37,941 nucleotides of DNA from Christensenella sp. UBA5327. GTDB taxonomy: Bacteria; Bacillota; Clostridia; Christensenellales; Aristaeellaceae. The stretch covers positions 1 to 37,941 of the forward strand of contig DHQX01000053.1 of NCBI GenBank assembly GCA_002411105.1, given 5' to 3'. The notes beneath the pieces are model-generated. The model saw only the letters and a list, made by a program, of their open reading frames with translations. It searched no databases and was not told where the DNA came from. Of the stretch, positions 30,574-37,813 are shown one piece after another. Position 1 is the first letter of the stretch, and each line of letters starts with the position of its first letter. The position numbers and the translations under genes are program-made.

Positions 30574-30651
30574 ATGGTCAGCGGCGAAAAATGCCGGGCA
30601 GTGGAAGACGAGCCGCGAGGTAGCAGCGCCGTGTCTGCGCTGTCCGCATAG
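30574..30651 (+). CDS. 25-residue leader peptide before mgtE copy 2
   Basis: ATG at 30574, eight bases after AAGGAGG (30559-30565), ends in TAG at 30649-30651. The peptide starts MVSGEKCRAVEDEPR and ends VSALSA. Length, stop codon and ten residues match the leader of copy 1. About 40% of residues are identical, much less than for the mgtE proteins, so the kept positions (C7, E11-D12, P14-R15, A22-L23) stand out. A hairpin CAGCGC / GCGCTG with a 7-base loop (30624-30642) lies in the last codons; copy 1 has a matching one (29010-29026). Confidence 0.75.
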   Translation: MVSGEKCRAVEDEPRGSSAVSALSA

Positions 30652-30677
30652 GCTTAATTCCGCCAGCTTGCTGTGCC

Positions 30678-30713
30678 GCGCCTGCCCCAGCCGCCTGGGC
30701 TGCGCTGTTTTTT
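30678..30713 (+). terminator. Attenuator hairpin between leader ORF and mgtE copy 2
   Basis: GCGC (30678-30681), CCCAG (30686-30690), loop CCGC, CTGGG (30695-30699), GCGC (30702-30705), TG, then TTTTTT (30708-30713). The stem has an internal loop. It lies 26 bases after the leader stop and 25 bases before the mgtE start. Its sequence differs from the copy 1 terminator, though the position is the same. Confidence 0.7.
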
Positions 30714-30738
30714 GATGAGTTTTGGGGAGGGATGCAGT

Positions 30739-32088
30739 ATGGACTGGGAGCAGATTGAGGCGCGTCTGGACCTTTTGCTGGCAGAGAAGCGGCACGGCCA
30801 AATGCGCGGCGCCCTGATGATGGTCAACCCCGTTGACATCGCGGAGTATATGAAAAAGCTGGACGCGGAAAAGCTCTTGCTCATGTTCCGCATCCTGCCC
30901 AAGGACGTGTCGGCGGAGGTGTTCAGCTATATGGACCCCGACCAGCGGGAGACGCTGGTGGGCAGCATCGCTGACAAGGAGATCACAGCCCTGATCAGCG
31001 ACATGTTTGTGGACGACGCGGTGGACTTCCTGGAGGAGCTGCCGGCCAATGCCGTCAAGCGGGTGCTGCAGAACACCGACCCCCAAACCCGTGCCATCAT
31101 CAACCAGTTTTTGAAATACCCTGAGAACTCCGCAGGTTCCCTGATGACGATTGAATACTGCGAGTTTGCCCCTGAGATGAACGTGCGGGACGCGCTTCAA
31201 ACCATCAAGGAAACTGGCGTTGACAAGGAAACGGTGTACACCCTGTACCTGGTGGACAGGCAGCGCAAGCTGGTGGGCACCGTGCCGCTTCACAAGGCTC
31301 TGGTCGTGGATGTGGATACCCCGCTGCTCAAACTGGTGGATCCCAGGGTGATCGCGGTCAACACCCTGGACGACCAGGAGGTGGTGGCCGACACCGTGCG
31401 CAAATACCACCTGCTGTCCATTCCCGTGGTGGACGGCGAGGGCCGGATGGTGGGCATTATCACCAGTGACGATATCATGGATGTCATCGAAGAGGAGAAC
31501 ACCGAGGATTTTGAGAAGATGTCAGGCCTGGCGCCTGCCGAAGAACCCTATTTCAAGAGCAGCATGTTCAAGCTGGCCTGGAACCGCCTGCCCTGGCTGA
31601 TGATCCTGATGCTGGCTTCGGTGCTCTCGGGGGCTATCATCTCTCGGTTTGAAAGCGTTTTGGCGGTGAATATCCTGTTGTCAGCCTCCATCCCCATGCT
31701 GATGAACACCGGCGGCAACTGCGGCCAGCAAGCCTCAACGCTCATGGTGCGCGGCATCGCGCTTGGGGAGGTGCAGTTTACTGATATTATGAAGGCCATT
31801 TGGACCGAGCTGCGGGTGGGCATCCTGGTGGGTTTTGCCCTGTCGATGGTCACCTTTGTAAGGCTCCTGATGCTCAATCAGGCATCGGTGCTGATCGCGC
31901 TCACCATTTCCTTCAGCCTTTACGCCACGGTGGTGATCGCCAAATCCATTGGCTGCGCGCTGCCGCTGGTGGCCCAGCGCCTCAACATTGACCCGGCCCT
32001 GGCGGCATCTCCCTTGATCACCACCCTGGTTGACGCGGCCAGCCTGCTCATTTTCTTTGGGATTGCCTCACACCTGGTGATGGCCTGA
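30739..32088 (+). CDS. mgtE: Magnesium transporter MgtE, copy 2
   Basis: A 449-residue paralog of copy 1 with the same N domain, CBS pair and five-helix membrane part (signature GGNCGQQASTLMVRG). A 70-residue block covering the second CBS domain and the linker to the membrane part (VIAVNTLDDQ to AEEPYFK) is identical in the two copies, while the membrane segments differ more. ATG at 30739 has GGGGAGGG seven bases upstream; a longer frame starts in the leader and is not used. Its last 21 bases overlap the end of dapB on the other strand, with no terminator between. Confidence 0.95.
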   Translation: MDWEQIEARLDLLLAEKRHGQMRGALMMVNPVDIAEYMKKLDAEKLLLMFRILPKDVSAEVFSYMDPDQRETLVGSIADKEITALISDMFVDDAVDFLEELPANAVKRVLQNTDPQTRAIINQFLKYPENSAGSLMTIEYCEFAPEMNVRDALQTIKETGVDKETVYTLYLVDRQRKLVGTVPLHKALVVDVDTPLLKLVDPRVIAVNTLDDQEVVADTVRKYHLLSIPVVDGEGRMVGIITSDDIMDVIEEENTEDFEKMSGLAPAEEPYFKSSMFKLAWNRLPWLMILMLASVLSGAIISRFESVLAVNILLSASIPMLMNTGGNCGQQASTLMVRGIALGEVQFTDIMKAIWTELRVGILVGFALSMVTFVRLLMLNQASVLIALTISFSLYATVVIAKSIGCALPLVAQRLNIDPALAASPLITTLVDAASLLIFFGIASHLVMA

Positions 32089-32820
32089 GGCAAAAAGCTC
32101 CTCCATGCCGTATAAGCCCGGAGGCTGCCCGGCGATAAAGCTGGCGGCCTTCAAGGCCCCCAGAGCGAAAATCAACCGGCTCTGGGCGGAGTGGCTGAGC
32201 CTCACCACCTCGTAGCTGCCATAGAAGCCCACCTCATGATCCCCCGGCACCGTGCCGCCGCGGACGGCGTGGACGCCGATTTCACCAGCCTGCCTGCGGC
32301 AGGTCTTTCCCTCCCGGCCGAAGACCGGGCGCTGATCAGGCGCTTTGACTGCTTCCAGCAGGGAAAGCGCGGTGCCCGATGGGCTGTCGGCCTTCTGGTT
32401 GTGGTGTTTTTCAATGATCTCAATATCAAAGCCCGGCAGCATGGCGGCGGCCTGTTTGGCAAGCGTCCTCAACACATAGACGCCCAGGGACATGTTGCTG
32501 GAGCGGAAGACGGGCAGGGCCTGCGCGGCGCTGTGTATTTGCGCCAGATCCTGGTCCGTGTATCCCGTGGTGCCCAGCACACAGGCGATGCCCGTCTGCC
32601 TGGCGTAGCTCAGCAGCGTTTCAAGGTTTGAGGGGCTGGAGAAGTCAATCAGGACATCCGCCGCGGGCAGGCTATCAAAATGGGGGAAGAGGGGGAAACT
32701 GGCATAGGCTTCGCCCGCCCGGTCCACCCCGGCCGCCACCTCAAAGCCTTTGTCCGCGGCTTCCTGGGCGATCATCCGGCCCATCCGGCCGCAGGCGCCG
32801 GAGATGATAAGCTGCTTCAT
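32068..32820 (-). CDS. dapB: 4-hydroxy-tetrahydrodipicolinate reductase
   Basis: A 250-residue NAD(P)H-dependent reductase, second step of the diaminopimelate branch. The nucleotide-binding loop is GACGRMGRMIA at the N-terminus; the substrate motif is EKHHNQKADSPSGTAL (about 145-160), where the usual A in DAPSGTA is S. It overlaps dapA by ATGA, so the two are coupled. It is last in the oxidoreductase-asd-dapA-dapB order. Its stop codon lies inside the 3' end of the convergent mgtE copy 2. Confidence 0.95.
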   Translation of the reverse strand: MKQLIISGACGRMGRMIAQEAADKGFEVAAGVDRAGEAYASFPLFPHFDSLPAADVLIDFSSPSNLETLLSYARQTGIACVLGTTGYTDQDLAQIHSAAQALPVFRSSNMSLGVYVLRTLAKQAAAMLPGFDIEIIEKHHNQKADSPSGTALSLLEAVKAPDQRPVFGREGKTCRRQAGEIGVHAVRGGTVPGDHEVGFYGSYEVVRLSHSAQSRLIFALGALKAASFIAGQPPGLYGMEELFASGHHQV

Positions 32821-33704
32821 GGCAGCAGCCCCAGCATGCGCATCTGTGTTTCCAATACGGCGCGGTTGCTATCGGTGAGGGGCACCAGGGGCAGCCGTAG
32901 CCGGTTGTCGCACAGGCCCAGCATGTTCACGCCGGCCTTGGCGGGGATGGGGTTCACCTCGGCAAACAGCGCGTGGATCAGCGGGAGGAGCTTCAGCTGA
33001 AGGGCTCCCGCTTCCTTGGTTTTTCCGTCCAGCATTAGGCGTGTCAGCTCGCTTGTGAGGCGGGGCGCCACGTTTGACACCACTGAGATCACCCCCAGGC
33101 CGCCCAGGGACATCAGGGGAACGATCACCTCATCGGTGCCTGAGTAGAAATCAAGCCGCCCTTCAGACAGGCGCATCATGTCGCCCAGGCGGATCATATC
33201 GCCGCTGGCTTCCTTGACCCCGATGATGTTCTCGTGCCGGGATAAGACTGCCAGGGTCTCCGGCTGGAGGTTGAGCCCGGTGCGGGAAGGCACGTTGTAG
33301 ATGATGATGGGAAGATCTGTGGCATCGGCAATCGCGTGATAGTGGGCGATGAGCCCGGCGTGGCTTGATTTGTTGTAGTAGGGGGTGACGCACAGCTGCG
33401 CATCAGCGCCCAGGGCCTTGGCTTTTTTGGCGAGGGAGATCACGTGGGCGGTGTTGTTGCCGCCGGTGCCGGCAAGCACCGGCACCCTCCCCGCGGCCTG
33501 GGTGATGACAGTTTCCACCGTCTGCGCCCATTCCGCGTCGGTCATGGTGCTGGGTTCCCCGGTGGTGCCGCAGGCGAGAAGGGCGTTGATACCCTCTGAA
33601 ACCTGCCAGTCAACCAGCCGGGAGAGGGCCTTGGTGTCGATGCCGTTTTCGGTAAAGGGGGTGACCAGCGCCGTGCAGGTGCCGGTGAACAGGGGACGGA
33701 TCAT
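32817..33704 (-). CDS. dapA: 4-hydroxy-tetrahydrodipicolinate synthase
   Basis: A 295-residue TIM-barrel aldolase that condenses pyruvate with aspartate semialdehyde. Visible are CGTTGEPSTM (near 45), the catalytic tyrosine in IYNVPSRTGLNL (near 135) and the Schiff-base lysine in GVKEASGDM (near 162). GGAGG lies before the ATG. It lies 16 bases after asd and overlaps dapB by four bases. No lysine riboswitch precedes this operon. Confidence 0.96.
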   Translation of the reverse strand: MIRPLFTGTCTALVTPFTENGIDTKALSRLVDWQVSEGINALLACGTTGEPSTMTDAEWAQTVETVITQAAGRVPVLAGTGGNNTAHVISLAKKAKALGADAQLCVTPYYNKSSHAGLIAHYHAIADATDLPIIIYNVPSRTGLNLQPETLAVLSRHENIIGVKEASGDMIRLGDMMRLSEGRLDFYSGTDEVIVPLMSLGGLGVISVVSNVAPRLTSELTRLMLDGKTKEAGALQLKLLPLIHALFAEVNPIPAKAGVNMLGLCDNRLRLPLVPLTDSNRAVLETQMRMLGLLP

Positions 33705-33720
33705 CTGCTTTGCCTCCTTC

Positions 33721-34803
33721 TCAATCGGTCAGATAGCCTTGCTGGCGGAGCAGTTCGGCGCTGAGCACGCTGCCCCCCGCGGCACCCCTTAAGGTGTTGT
33801 GGGAGAGGCAGACAAAGCGCCAGTCAAGAATCGGGTCCTCACGTAGGCGGCCCAGGCTGATGGCCATGCCGCGGCCATCCTCTCGGTCCAGGGCGGGCTG
33901 GGGCCGATCCGCCTCTTCATGGTAGACCAGGAACCGGGGCGGGGAGGAGGGCAGGCCGTAGCCTGCCAGGGGGTTAAACTGTGCCCAGTGGGCCAGGATG
34001 CTGTCTTTGTCAGGTTTTTTGCTGAACTTCACGCTCACCGCGGCCAGATGCCCGTCCTCCACCGGCACCCGCAGGCACTGGGCGCTGATGAGGGGGCTGT
34101 TGGCAGGCGCAATGGCCGAGGCATCGTCATTCAGGAGGCCCCAGATTTTCATGGGCTCCTGCTCGCTTTTCTCCTCCTCGCCGGCGATATAGGGGATGAC
34201 GTTGCCCGCCATCTCTGCCCAGTCGGACAGCCGGCGCCCGGCCCCGCTCACGGCCTGATAGGTGCAGGCCATGATCTCAACAGGTTCATAGGCCATCAGT
34301 GGGGTGAGGGCCGGCACATAACTTTGGATGGAACAGTTGGACTTCACCGTGATAAAGCCGCGCTTTGTGCCCAGGCGCCTGCGCTGGGCGGGGATGACGG
34401 CTGTGTGGTGAGCGTTGATTTCAGGGATGAGCATCGGCACATCAGGCAGCATCCTGGCGGCGGAATTGTTGCTGATGACAGGCAGCTCCGCCCGGGCATA
34501 GCCCTCTTCCAGGGCCAGGGTAGCGGCTTTATCAAGCGCCATGGCGGAAAAAACCAGGTCCACCCGCTCTGCGACCTCCTTGACGCGGCTGGCGTCATCC
34601 ACCCGGATGCCAGCCAGGGCGTCTGGCAGCGGCGTTTCCATGTGCCAGCGCCCTGCCACCGCCTCGCCAAAGGGGATGCCCGCGCTACGGGGGCTGGCCG
34701 CCAGGGCCGCCACCTCGAACCAGGGGTGATCGGACAAAAGGGTCAGCAGGCGCTGCCCCACCATGCCGGTGGCGCCCAGGATGCCCGCTCTCAGTTTCCT
34801 CAT
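33721..34803 (-). CDS. asd: Aspartate-semialdehyde dehydrogenase (archaeal/fungal-like form)
   Basis: A 360-residue enzyme giving aspartate semialdehyde, the branch point for lysine, threonine and methionine. The N-terminal Rossmann loop is GILGATGMVGQRL; the active cysteine is in VKSNCSIQSYVPAL (near 150); the His-type substrate region is RVPVEDGHLAAV. Length and the SNCSIQ motif fit the archaeal/fungal branch rather than the enterobacterial one. I chose ATG at 34803; the longer frame starting at 34866 overlaps the previous gene. AAGGGGG lies upstream at a rather long distance. Confidence 0.93.
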   Translation of the reverse strand: MRKLRAGILGATGMVGQRLLTLLSDHPWFEVAALAASPRSAGIPFGEAVAGRWHMETPLPDALAGIRVDDASRVKEVAERVDLVFSAMALDKAATLALEEGYARAELPVISNNSAARMLPDVPMLIPEINAHHTAVIPAQRRRLGTKRGFITVKSNCSIQSYVPALTPLMAYEPVEIMACTYQAVSGAGRRLSDWAEMAGNVIPYIAGEEEKSEQEPMKIWGLLNDDASAIAPANSPLISAQCLRVPVEDGHLAAVSVKFSKKPDKDSILAHWAQFNPLAGYGLPSSPPRFLVYHEEADRPQPALDREDGRGMAISLGRLREDPILDWRFVCLSHNTLRGAAGGSVLSAELLRQQGYLTD

Positions 34804-34825
34804 CGCTTCACTATCCCCCTTCACA

Positions 34826-35902
34826 TCAATTGAAATAATAGGGCTGGCCGGTTCTGGCGCTTTCATAGATGGCTTCCAGGATCCGGGTCACCACCACCGC
34901 CTGCTCAGGCAGCACGCACAATTCGCCTTCGCCCCTGACCGCTCTCAGAAAGGTCTGCATCTCCAGCACCTCGGGCTTCACCGACTGGGGATTGTAAAAA
35001 GCGACGGTGCCCGGTTTGGTGTTCACCATCTCCACATACTGCTGATTATGCCGGACGCCGTTGATGCGCAGGCCGTCATGGAAATCCGCCCCCGCCTTGG
35101 TGCCCGACAGGGTGCAGGTGGCCTCCTCAACCTCCAGGGTGTTGAGCGCCCAGGAGGCGCACAGCATAATGGTGGCGCCGTTTTCCATCACGATGAAGCC
35201 AAAGGCGCTGTCCTCCACCGTGAAAGCATCCGGATCCCAGTCGCCCCAGGCGTTGGCGGTGTTCCGGTCCTTGTTCAGCTTGTGGTAGGTGGTGCCCACG
35301 GCATACTTGGGTTTATAGTTGTCCATGATCCACAGCGTCAGGTCCAGCGCGTGGGTGCCGATGTCGATGAGCGGGCCCCCGCCCTGCAGCTCTTCGTTGA
35401 GAAATACGCCCCAGGTGGGCACTGCCCGGCGGCGCACGGCGTTGGCCTTGGCGAAGTAGACCTCGCCCAGAACGCCTGCTTCGGCAGCCTTTTTCAAATA
35501 CTGGCTGTCCGCCCTGAAGCGGCTCTGGTAGCCGATGGTGAGGAGTTTGCCGGTTTCCCTGGCCGCTGCCAGCATCTTTTCTGCCTCAAGGGAGCTTACG
35601 GCCATGGGTTTCTCGCACATCACATGCTTGCCGCTCCTGAGCATATCCACCGCGACCTGGCTATGGCTGCGGTTGGGGGTGCAGACGAAGACCAGGTCCA
35701 GGTCCAGGCCCAGCATGTCTTGATAATCGGTGAAGACCTTGGCACCGGCCACCCCGTGCGCCGCACAGGCGATATCGGCTTTTGCCTCAGAAATATCACA
35801 AAAAGCCAGCAGGTCAACACCGCCTGCTGCCTTGATGGCGGGGAAGTATTTCCCCGTCGTGATGTCACCGCAGCCGATGATGCCGGCTCTCAGATTGTCC
35901 AT
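34826..35902 (-). CDS. Gfo/Idh/MocA-family NAD(P)-dependent oxidoreductase
   Basis: A 358-residue dehydrogenase. The N-terminal Rossmann fold has GIIGCGDITTGKYFPA; the catalytic EKP motif is in HVMCEKPMAVSSLEAE (near 95); the C-terminal beta-sheet domain holds GGPLIDIGTHALDLTLWIM, whose D-x-x-x-H is typical of sugar/inositol dehydrogenases. The substrate is unknown. It is the first gene after a good promoter and is followed by asd after 22 bases, so it is probably co-expressed with lysine synthesis, although aldolase and sugar kinase genes upstream suggest a sugar role. CAGGAGGGTAAC precedes the ATG. Confidence 0.9.
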   Translation of the reverse strand: MDNLRAGIIGCGDITTGKYFPAIKAAGGVDLLAFCDISEAKADIACAAHGVAGAKVFTDYQDMLGLDLDLVFVCTPNRSHSQVAVDMLRSGKHVMCEKPMAVSSLEAEKMLAAARETGKLLTIGYQSRFRADSQYLKKAAEAGVLGEVYFAKANAVRRRAVPTWGVFLNEELQGGGPLIDIGTHALDLTLWIMDNYKPKYAVGTTYHKLNKDRNTANAWGDWDPDAFTVEDSAFGFIVMENGATIMLCASWALNTLEVEEATCTLSGTKAGADFHDGLRINGVRHNQQYVEMVNTKPGTVAFYNPQSVKPEVLEMQTFLRAVRGEGELCVLPEQAVVVTRILEAIYESARTGQPYYFN

Positions 35903-35928
35903 GTTACCCTCCTGCGCGCGTTTGCTTC

Positions 35929-35957
35929 ATTATAATGATAGTGTGCCTGCCTGTCAT
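35929..35957 (-). promoter_or_regulatory. Promoter of the oxidoreductase-asd-dapA-dapB operon
   Basis: Minus-strand ATGACA (35957-35952), 17 bases, TATAAT (35934-35929): 5/6 and 6/6. It lies in the 85-base gap after the aldolase gene; transcription would start about 20 bases before the oxidoreductase start codon, leaving no room for a riboswitch. Confidence 0.8.
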
Positions 35958-35987
35958 GGGTTTTGACCGGCAGGGGGAATTTTTGCG

Positions 35988-36821
35988 TCAGGCCTTGCCG
36001 GCACAGCCCAGAAGCCGCAGCTTCTCCATGGCCGCCTCTTTTGCGGCTGCGCGCATCCTCACCGAGACCTTCTCTATGCACCGGTCATGGCCCTTCACCC
36101 AGTCATGGGCAGCCTGGCTGGTGGCAAAGCTCACGTCAGTATAGATGTTGAACTTCTGGATGCCGTCCCGCACCAGGTTTCTGAAGTCATCATCCGACAG
36201 CCCGGAGCTGCCGTGCAGCACCAGGCCAATGTCTGTGATCTCCCGGATGGCCCGCAGGCGCTCCAGATCCAGCACGGGTTTTTCCTTATAGACCCCATGG
36301 GCGGTGCCGATGGCAATGGCCAGGGCGTCCACGTCGGTGCGGGCCACATAATCTGAAACCTCCTCGGGCTGTGTATAGGCATAGCCGGTATCCTCGGTGG
36401 TATCAAACACCACATGGCCCAGCTCGCCCTCGATGGCGGCGCCTTTTTCGTGGGCATAGTCCGCCAGTCTCTTGAGATTGCTGACGTTTTCCTCATAGGG
36501 CAGCTCACTCTGGTCAAACATGACAGAGCCAAAGCCAATGTCAATGGCCTGTTTCACGGTTTTTTCGGTGAAGCCGTGGTCCAGGTGCAGCACAACGGGC
36601 ACCTTGACCCGCGCTGCCAGGGTGCTGAGCATGCTATGGCATAGGTGGAGATCGCAGCAGTCAAGCAGCGCCTCCGCCGTGCCCAGGATGACAGGCGCGC
36701 GCAGCGCCTCCGCCGCCTCCAGCACGCCCAGCGCCATTTCCAGGTTAAAGGTGTTGAACATGCCCACGCCATAGCGGCGCGCCCGGGCGTCCTGTAGCAT
36801 TTCCTTCATGGAGATAATCAT
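35988..36821 (-). CDS. Class II (zinc) ketose-bisphosphate aldolase
   Basis: A 277-residue aldolase of the FbaA/GatY family. Zinc-binding and catalytic elements are visible: HLDHGFTEKT (near 80), GELGHV (near 135), AIGTAHGVY (near 175, zinc His), VLHGSSGL (near 207) and NIYTDV (near 230). Such enzymes split fructose- or tagatose-bisphosphate, or deoxy-sugar acids; the substrate cannot be fixed. ATG at 36821 overlaps the kinase stop (TGATG), with AGAGG upstream. It follows a PfkB kinase, so kinase and aldolase probably act in sequence on one sugar. Confidence 0.93.
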   Translation of the reverse strand: MIISMKEMLQDARARRYGVGMFNTFNLEMALGVLEAAEALRAPVILGTAEALLDCCDLHLCHSMLSTLAARVKVPVVLHLDHGFTEKTVKQAIDIGFGSVMFDQSELPYEENVSNLKRLADYAHEKGAAIEGELGHVVFDTTEDTGYAYTQPEEVSDYVARTDVDALAIAIGTAHGVYKEKPVLDLERLRAIREITDIGLVLHGSSGLSDDDFRNLVRDGIQKFNIYTDVSFATSQAAHDWVKGHDRCIEKVSVRMRAAAKEAAMEKLRLLGCAGKA

Positions 36822-37813
36822 CAGAGACCTCTTTTCTGTTCGCTTTGTTGATCTGCCAGCGTCAGCACCGTTTCCAGGGTGCACTGGTGTGTGGTGGCTC
36901 CCAGAGACTGGATGGCGTAGTAGCCCATGGCGCTGCCCATCTGGGCGCAGCGGAGCAAGGGTTCTCCCAGCAGCATGCCCCGCACAAAACCTGCCATAAA
37001 GGCGTCCCCGGCCCCGGTGGTATCCACTGGTTTTTTACACGGTATTGCAGGCACTGTCAAGATATTTTGGCCGTCAAAGAACAGGCTGCCCGCATGGCCC
37101 AGCTTGATCCCCACAAGGCCCGCTCCCCCCTGATGCAGCAGGCGGGCGGCGCGCTCCGGATCGGCTTGCCCGGTCAGGAGGATAGCTTCTGAGAGGCTTG
37201 GAATAAACACATCCACATAGGGAAGCGCCTCTGTGATCCGGTCCAGGATGGACAGGTCTTCAGGCGTGCAGGCATCCATCACGGTTTTGACCCCCAGCTG
37301 CCCGGCGCGCTTCAGCAGAGATGCCAGGCCCCGGCGTTCAAGCGCCGGCAGGCTCATGGCGCTACCTATATAGAGGATAGACGCCTGGTTAAGAACTTGA
37401 TCTGTCAGCGCTGCCCCATCAAAGTGCCCATTGGCGCCTGGGTAATAAAGAAAGTGGCGTTCGCCGTTTTGCTCCTTGAACACCACGCTGGTGGCAGTGG
37501 GGATATCGCTTAGTTTTTCCACAAGGGAATGATCGATGCGTGCGTCCCTCAGGCGGCGCAGAATGTCTTCCCCAGCCGCATCCTCTCCCACACATCCGGC
37601 GATTCCCACCCGGGCGCCCAGCTTTGCCAGGTTAAACGCCACGTTCTGGGCATCTCCGCCGGTGGCATACGCAATGCCGTCCACATGCTGCGTGTCCTGG
37701 TCAAACACCTCCCGGCTGGCGCCGGAGACAATCACATCCATCACCAGGATGCCCGCGCACAGCACATCCAGCTTTTTCACACCAAGCACCCCCTGATTCT
37801 TAGTTTCAGCCAT
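36821..37813 (-). CDS. PfkB-family carbohydrate kinase
   Basis: A kinase of about 330 residues of the ribokinase/PfkB family. The N-terminal GILVMDVIVSG (often a substrate-binding stretch), the first signature GGDAQNVAFNLAKLGARVG, and the second signature VDTTGAGDAFMAGF with the catalytic Asp near residue 265 are all seen. The substrate is likely a keto-sugar or sugar phosphate passed to the aldolase, which overlaps it by one base. ATG at 37813 is used here; a GTG at 37780 (with GGGGGTG before it) is an equally good start and would give the usual short N-terminus MKKLDVL. Confidence 0.9.
   Translation of the reverse strand: MAETKNQGVLGVKKLDVLCAGILVMDVIVSGASREVFDQDTQHVDGIAYATGGDAQNVAFNLAKLGARVGIAGCVGEDAAGEDILRRLRDARIDHSLVEKLSDIPTATSVVFKEQNGERHFLYYPGANGHFDGAALTDQVLNQASILYIGSAMSLPALERRGLASLLKRAGQLGVKTVMDACTPEDLSILDRITEALPYVDVFIPSLSEAILLTGQADPERAARLLHQGGAGLVGIKLGHAGSLFFDGQNILTVPAIPCKKPVDTTGAGDAFMAGFVRGMLLGEPLLRCAQMGSAMGYYAIQSLGATTHQCTLETVLTLADQQSEQKRGL

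Noticed and set aside
35955..36003. Terminator after the aldolase gene
   Set aside because: CCGGCA/TGCCGG arms overlap the stop codon and no T-run follows, so read-through into the oxidoreductase operon is possible; not called.
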